Part shown: one piece after another, positions 58,086 through 64,000 of the stretch
Position numbering within the stretch: position 1 is the stretch's first letter
Layout: every line of letters starts with the position of its first letter
Assembly (NCBI RefSeq): GCF_963924675.1
Contig: NC_089222.1
Coordinates: 115,583,316 to 115,647,315, forward strand
Source: Phocoena phocoena
Taxonomy: Eukaryota > Chordata > Mammalia > Artiodactyla > Phocoenidae
Direction: 5' to 3'
Length of the DNA stretch: 64,000 nt
Program-made: the position numbers and the translations under genes
The notes under the pieces: generated by a model
Databases searched by the model: none
Seen by the model: the letters and a program-made list of their open reading frames with translations, nothing else
What the model was told of the DNA's origin: nothing

Positions 58086-58458
58086 TGTCTCAGTCAGTTT
58101 GGGCTGCTAAACAAATTACCATTGACTGGGTGGCTTAAACAACAAACATTCACTTCTCACAGTTCTGAAAGCGGGGAAGTCCAAGATCATGTTGCCAGCA
58201 GATCCACTGTCTGGTGAGGGCCTGCTTCCTGGTTTGCAAATGGCTCTCTTCTTGCTGTGACCTCACATGGTGGAGGAAAAAGAGAGAGGAAGCAAGCTTT
58301 CTCCTTTCTCTTCTTTTAGGGCGCTAATCCCATCACAAGGGCTCCACTCCTATCACCTAATTACCTCCTGCAGGTCTCACCTCCTACTATCATCCCACTG
58401 GGGATTAGGGTTTAAATGTATGAACTGTGGAGGAGATACAAACACGCTCTCCATAACA
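58086..58458 (-). mobile_element. MaLR-type LTR (MST/MLT1-like), reverse
   Basis: Reverse complement of a mammalian apparent LTR retrotransposon LTR. The right-hand end of the LTR is at the left ('cagtcagtttgggctgctaaacaaattacc', 'gactgggtggcttaaacaacaaac', 'cttctcacagttctgaaagc'). Then come 'ggtgagggcctgcttcctgg', 'tcacatggtggagg' and 'gcgctaatcccatcac', ending with 'gataca...cataaca'. Length is about 373 bp and no internal region adjoins, so it is a solo LTR. Subfamily is uncertain. The 66-codon frame inside is not a gene. Confidence 0.85.
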
Positions 58459-58935
58459 ATGGCCTAATTCTCTTTAAGGTATGGTGTTATCTTCAAGGAA
58501 TTTAGAAACTTAGGGATTTAGGACTTGCTTGGAGTTTGGCTTTAAAAGGTACAATTTGAAATTTGTTCCAAAGAACATAGATTTCAGATCCCCAGTTCAG
58601 CAGCTTAAAGTGTATTGAATTGTGGTTTAAAACTAAAAAACAAAACAAAACAAAATATTGGTGTGTCAAGCCACACATTGTAAAGAAAGCACTAAGAGAC
58701 TTCCATAAAACATGTCCTGACTACAAAGCCAGAATTAAAATATCTCTTGTCACCAAAGAACGTTTTCATTAGGGCACCCTGTCTGCAGAACTTCTGGGGG
58801 AAATTTTAGCTATCAAGAGAAGTAATGTGCCAAAATAAACTTAACTCTCTTTATCACTCATTCAAGGTTTTTAACTAAGTTATTCTCATAGTTAACAGTT
58901 TTGAGTACTTCTCTAAAATTGTTCATTGCAGTTCA
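58459..58935. other. Unique DNA, nothing recognised
   Basis: Includes a short 'acaaaacaaaacaaaat' pentamer-like run near 58,640. Nothing else is recognised. Confidence 0.5.
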
Positions 58936-58938
58936 TTT

Positions 58939-58982
58939 AAGTATGAACTGCATACTTGAACGTATGCAGTTCAAGTATGAAC
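58939..58982. repeat. Hairpin flanked by 10-bp direct repeats
   Basis: Arms 'gaactgcatac' (58,945-58,955) and 'gtatgcagttc' (58,962-58,972) are perfect complements around 'ttgaac'. 'aagtatgaac' lies at 58,939-58,948 and again at 58,973-58,982, giving a mixed direct and inverted structure. Confidence 0.92.
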
Positions 58983-61900
58983 AGAACTAAAGTCTATATC
59001 TAATGAGAGTGGAAAGGAGGGAAATATGAAAAAACAAAGCACAACAAAACAAACTTGGCAATTTAACTTGTCTTTTCAAAGACACTTTCAAAGGCACCTG
59101 TTAAAAACCAACTACTAAGAAGTAATGTCTGATCTTTGATAGTTTCTGACACAGGATCTTGAGTCATATCACTTTTAGAAAGAGGGGAAAAATCCTCTGT
59201 TAACTCCAGGCTTTTTACAAGACTTGCCTTTAATAAAGTCATTAAAAAGAGGTCTAGTAAAAAAAAACTATGTTGTTTACAAATGTGACTAAGAAAACTT
59301 TCTTTACTAAAGTAAATAATTTTCTTTTCATGTAGATATTATATAGACTAAGTTTCTCTCTCTTCAGATTTCAAGAATAGAACAAAATCACTGGCAAAGT
59401 TAATGAAATTAAGAATAAACTCTCAGCTGGGTACCAAGACCACCCTCTTATTTTTTAGTCTGAACACTCACTTCTCCCAATCCAGCATTCCACACTAACT
59501 TCTGCACCTTCCCTGAAAATCCTCTATTTTGGTTTCCCTGAATCAGAAGAGATTGTAAATGGCTTAGATGTCTAAAGTCCAAATAAGTACATAAGGAAAG
59601 GTCATATAATTGGCTTAAAAATGAATCTTATTATTCCATTATTGAAGTGACTATTAGTGTATATAATTTACACATAAAATATATTACATACATAATAAAA
59701 TACTTATGTACTGTATAGTTCCTCCTGCTTAGAAAATATAAAGACTAAACACCTGAATCTTAAAAACATCCTTCTGGTACTAAAATTTAAAAGTGTTTAA
59801 AATTTTCTCTCTCTCTCTTTCTCTGTCTCTCTTCTTTTTGTTTGTTCTTACTGCTTAATTTTTCTAAAAATAGCATATATTCCTAAAATAAAGTAATTAA
59901 AGGGCTTTGTAGGTAAATCCAGAACAAAACTAGAAAAACACTTAACAGTTTCTTCCACTTCAAGACAGCTTAGAGCACTAAAATTTTATAAATTCCATTA
60001 GGTTAAAAAATTCTTTAAAAAATAAATGCAATTTAAAAATCCCAATTTTTTGCCAAAAAATTATTTTATGAATGACATAAGCACTCATAGACATTTATTT
60101 ATAAATAAATATCATACATATATACATTGACTAAAGAAAGACATACATCTTTGCCAAACGATGTGGCTACTAAATACACAGGGGAACATAGAGAGATTTC
60201 TTATTTAGGATTTTTTAGTCAAAGTAACTGACTGTATTCTCACCTATAAAGCTCCCTCACCAACCTGGGCTGTCAGCCAGAGGTAGGCAGAGCCTTCTAG
60301 GTAAGAGATGTGATGATGGACTGCCTAAAGATGGATTATTCTAGAGGATGCATCCCCACCCCTCTATAGAAACTAATGCCTCTGATTATTACTCTCAGAT
60401 AAGACTGGTTTAAATGCATCTTCATGGAGAGGGATTCTACCATGTAGATTTTTATGTACTTTGAATTCACAGAATATCTAGGTTAGTAGGGTGCAAAAGA
60501 CAGACCATGATCAATAGGGTGCAAAAGACAAACAGACCATGATCAATCTCACTGACTAAGCTTTTTGGTCACTTACAAGTTACTCATTATGCATGAATTC
60601 CCTTTTGGATGAAGGGATAAATAATTTTTCAGAAACATGATTTATTTCTACAGAAACACTGTGAATGTTTTCTTTGAAAAAACAGATACTATAATGATAT
60701 GTGTACTACTCACACAGCTAGATCTTTTCTAAAATTCAGATATGTCATAGCTTTAAATATTCCTTAAGTATTTGTAACCAGGAAATTTTAACATATATTT
60801 ATATATAATCTAAACTTGCCACTGTTTTCTCAATGCATTCACTTTTGCTATAGACCTCAGAGATGAAATCTTCATTCCCTCTACAAAGAAAAGCTAAAAA
60901 CTGTTCTACTCATGAGTTCACAGTATTATGAAATAACTTGACAAGATAATTGTGGTCTATTTCTTTGTTTACCTAGTAAAATAAAATGAAATTAATAAGA
61001 TTAAAACAAACGACAAGATGTGCTTTTGCTGACTGACTCATTGCAAGACTTAAACCATCCATCCTCAACTGGCAGTTGACAGGCATACAACTGAGACACT
61101 CAACAGCAGCAATCTAAGCATGGCAGAGTCTAATAGAATGGTTGTGTCCAGAGATATTTAGCACTCTGGGGTAGAGGGGGGAAGCTTAGTAGATATCAAC
61201 ACCTGCAAACAGATACAAGTGTTTAAGTACAATAGATTAAATATCAATGATTCTGCATAATTGTGCTCAATCAGTCCCTAGTGGCCATAATAACTATAAC
61301 AGTAATACAATAACACATAATAATTTTAAAGATCAAAGTGTTTCATGTAGTTACTGTTTTGTCACTACAATGTCATTGGAAGATGATGAGGATGCTCTTC
61401 TTAATTTGATTATTTCGAAAATGAAATAACACAGAAACACAGCAAGAAAGAAATTTATTTAGAGTGAATAACAGACTGTCTAACCTTAAAATTTGACTCT
61501 TCTATAATTTTCTTACAAATTATGAATCTTCTCTCTCTGAATGATATGGGAAAAGGCACTACCTATCTTATCATTTAGGATGTAGAAATAAAAATAATAA
61601 CCTAGAAAGTAGATAAGACAAAAATAAGAATTTCAACTTGGGGATGTATGGATGGATGCAATTGAGAATGGAAAACATTTTCTTTCAAATTTTATCAGAC
61701 GTAATTTTTAAACCTTATGGCTAGATTTGAAAATACACAATTTTCTTGATTATTTGGAGGTTCCAAATGATTAAGTTATTGCAGAATGATCTCCTAGTAG
61801 TTGAAATTTTCAACATGCTTCCAAAATGAATTGGAGAAGAAGAAGAAAAAAAAAGAGTCCTGAATACTGGCAAAATTACAACACTTTCAAAGCTGTGACT

Positions 61901-62877
61901 TGTTCATACCTTAAAGAAGTATAAAATAATCCATGCAAAATATAATCCAACAAAAATAAATTTAAATGGTAGATTAATGTATCACACGATACATACTAAA
62001 TTCCTTTAAAAATTCTGCTTCTAATAAAATAATTTAGTAAATTGTGATTAATAATTAAACTCTTATAAGGGAGGAATTATATTGTATTATACTCTATTAC
62101 AATTAGGTCCTTTACAGAACTTATCCTGATGTCAGTGTATGGTAAAACTCCAGAAAAACTTGTTGGATGGACTAACAATGATAACAATTAATTAGTATCA
62201 GGTTAGAACTTGGGCTTTTATTATCCACAAATATCTAAAATACAATTTAAATAAAATGCAGATAATAAACTATAAACAAAGCTTGAATTTAAAACTGAAT
62301 CGGACCATCGTATAGTCTTATTCCTTCTAATTTTGCTGCTCTCCTAAAGCATAAATCTCCTTCTATTCCTTCCAAAACGTTCAATTTTTAATAAAGTAAC
62401 ATCTGGTTTGGGGATGAGGCTATGCTACCTGCTGTTCCCCCACCCCTCTGGGAAAGTGGAAAAGTAAGCAGCTATTCAACATCATTTTTGTTATCCTAGT
62501 AACAGCTGTGGTTTTTAAAGGGATAAAGCAAAAGAAATTAAAAATAAGAGTACTTGAACACTGTGTGTGGAATCCACTGTGATATGTAATAAACTACATT
62601 AAAATTAACGTATCCTAATGGAAAATTACACTGTGGTACTCCTAAATGGGAGGAGGGAGCAAAAAGAGAGCAAATGTTGGACTACGTGGTAACCTATTGC
62701 CATATGTATAAGTAAATTAAAACAGCAGGAGAAACCACTAAGTAAATTATTTTCTATGTAGTTTGATTTTGTGAGTGTAAGCATCCTGTTAGTACAAGAA
62801 AAGGAGAAATATTGGGCCTATTTATGCAAGTTGGAACTTAAATAAATTCCAATTTGAATAAGTTATTACTGAAGAAT
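58983..62877. other. Long unique AT-rich stretch
   Basis: 3.9 kb with no recognised interspersed repeat. It contains a TC-rich low-complexity patch (59,805-59,835) and a two-copy tandem repeat (60,487-60,546). No gene is supported. Confidence 0.5.
60487..60546. repeat. Two-copy tandem duplication, 28 and 32 bp
   Basis: 'tagggtgcaaaagacagacc...atcaa' (60,487-60,514) is repeated at 60,515-60,546 with an extra 'aaac' after 'agac'. The bodies are otherwise identical, so the duplication is fairly recent. Confidence 0.95.
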
Positions 62878-63094
62878 TGGCATTGAATTTTCTCTGTTTT
62901 TTCCTTTTTCTTTTGCCCTACCCAGGTACGTGGGGAGTTTCTTGCCTTTTGGGAGGTCTGAGGTCTTCTGTCAGCATTCAGTAGGTGTTCTGTAGGAGCA
63001 ATTCCACGTGTAGATGTATTTCTGATGTATCTGTGGGGAGGAAGGTGATCTCCGCGTCTTACTCTTCCGCCATCTTCTCCTGGCATTGCATTTT
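62878..63094 (-). mobile_element. L1 5'-UTR piece only, reverse, in a target duplication
   Basis: Read on the minus strand from 63,080, the insert begins 'gaagatggcggaagagtaag', the start of cetartiodactyl-type L1 5' UTRs. It runs about 189 nt to an A-rich stretch (complement of 'tttttcctttttcttttgcc', 62,900-62,919) and stops at 62,892. The 14-bp repeats 'tggcattgaatttt' (62,878-62,891) and 'tggcattgcatttt' (63,081-63,094) differ at one base. L1 copies normally keep the 3' end and lose the 5' end; this one does the opposite. An 82-codon frame overlapping it is not a gene. Confidence 0.85.
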
Positions 63095-64000
63095 AAAGGT
63101 GGTGTAAATGGTTAGAAGCTTTTTGATACCTTGATATCAACACTGTTCCTGATATTCGTGCCAACAGACAATTTGGTGAGGAAGGATTTTACCTAAGGCT
63201 ATAAAAGCTATAATGAAAATTATTAGAAACATCAAAATCCAGAGATTCTTGGTATATTTATTGATACTTTTAAGGACACTTTTCATATTTTTTAGTGTTA
63301 TTCTAACATAGAAATGAGTATTCATCTAAAGGAAAACTGACTGACCCAAAGTAAAATGAGCTACAAATTCACTTACTTTTTGCATTCTCAAAACACATAT
63401 TTCTGAAATGTTGTAAGAAAAAGAAATGGAGAAGTTAAACTCTTCTGAACACAAAATAGGAAACCGTATTACTTACTGTGTTATCCTCTTAATAATCAGT
63501 ACAGAAATATGTGTTCATTGAATTTTTTTAATAGTAGTTCAATATTTCATCCTTCTTTTAACTGGTGTTTCTTCTTCCCTTTATTATCCTTAATATATTC
63601 CACTGAGAGTTTTCTTTCACTTCAAGAATAGGGAGGCGACAGGCCAACGGCATCTCCCTCCCAGAAGCCACTGCCATGAAAACTTGCACACTAATCAGAA
63701 GTGGGTCAAATGGTCTTCACATGAAAGCATCTAACAAGGTCCCCAAGGAAGCCCTTCTAAGTGGCGGCACAGAAAAGCACGATTGCTTTTTTATGAAAGA
63801 CGAACGCTAGCTTCCATTGGCCCATCTTAAAGTACAGATGCTTGCTGCTTTGAAGTTACTATAATCACGGTTGCTTTTGAAAGATTATTATGGTGTTAGA
63901 AACAAATTCCCTGAGATTTGGGATCAGAAGCAGTTATGAGGGCTTGCCATACAGGGAAAGACTACACACATAAAAATAACATTTTTTTTTTTGCCACTGT
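63095..64000. other. Unique DNA at the window end
   Basis: 63,620-63,960 is GC-richer than its surroundings and contains no recognised repeat or long frame. It is unassigned and might continue into something outside the window. Confidence 0.45.

Overview
This window is AT-rich mammalian nuclear DNA with no protein-coding exon, RNA gene or CRISPR array that I can support. The organism is almost certainly a cetacean, most likely a toothed whale. The diagnostic evidence is four tRNA-derived CHR-type SINEs (38,850; 52,816; 53,119; 55,912). These open with the 'cttccctggtggtgcag' head, and two carry the 'gccatggccgctgagcctgc' body typical of cetacean CHR-2 copies. The L1 3' tails (14,765; 43,660) and an L1 5'-UTR start (63,080) are of the cetartiodactyl type. 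The window reads as intergenic or deep intronic sequence.

Layout. 1-5,300: ancient L2 and MIR fragments in otherwise unique AT-rich DNA. 5,300-13,670: mostly unique DNA with two short L2 relics. 13,757-15,278: an old LTR on the minus strand split by a plus-strand L1 3' end. 15,280-23,050: unique DNA with no recognisable repeat. 23,050-26,730: a short L1 tail, a hAT element split by an L1 tail, an ERV-type solo LTR, and a T-only tract between direct repeats. 29,490-34,000: a 1.1-kb minus-strand L2, an L1 tail, a hAT element and L2 pieces. 36,700-41,450: MIR, L2, a MER20-like element and a young CHR SINE. 42,155-43,665: an L1 with a broken ORF2 C-terminus. 44,072-45,409: two 156-bp copies of an unidentified segment. 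45,500-48,265: two L2 copies, the second retaining decayed reverse-transcriptase sequence. 51,592-56,281: a (CA)20 microsatellite and three CHR SINEs. 56,800-58,460: MIRs and a MaLR LTR. 58,900-64,000: unique DNA, a small hairpin, and a piece of L1 5' UTR.

No genes here act together; what can be read is the history of insertions. The most unusual theme is three small insertions that look like retroposition products with abnormal 3' structure. They are a CHR SINE holding only its first 88 nt inside a perfect 17-bp target-site duplication, an L1 insert holding only the first ~190 nt of the element inside a 14-bp duplication, and a T-only tract between 12-bp direct repeats. The 156-bp segment duplicated 1,182 bp apart is also unexplained. 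I found no candidate for a new functional system. Family names for old repeats come from recognition by eye, and their boundaries are approximate.
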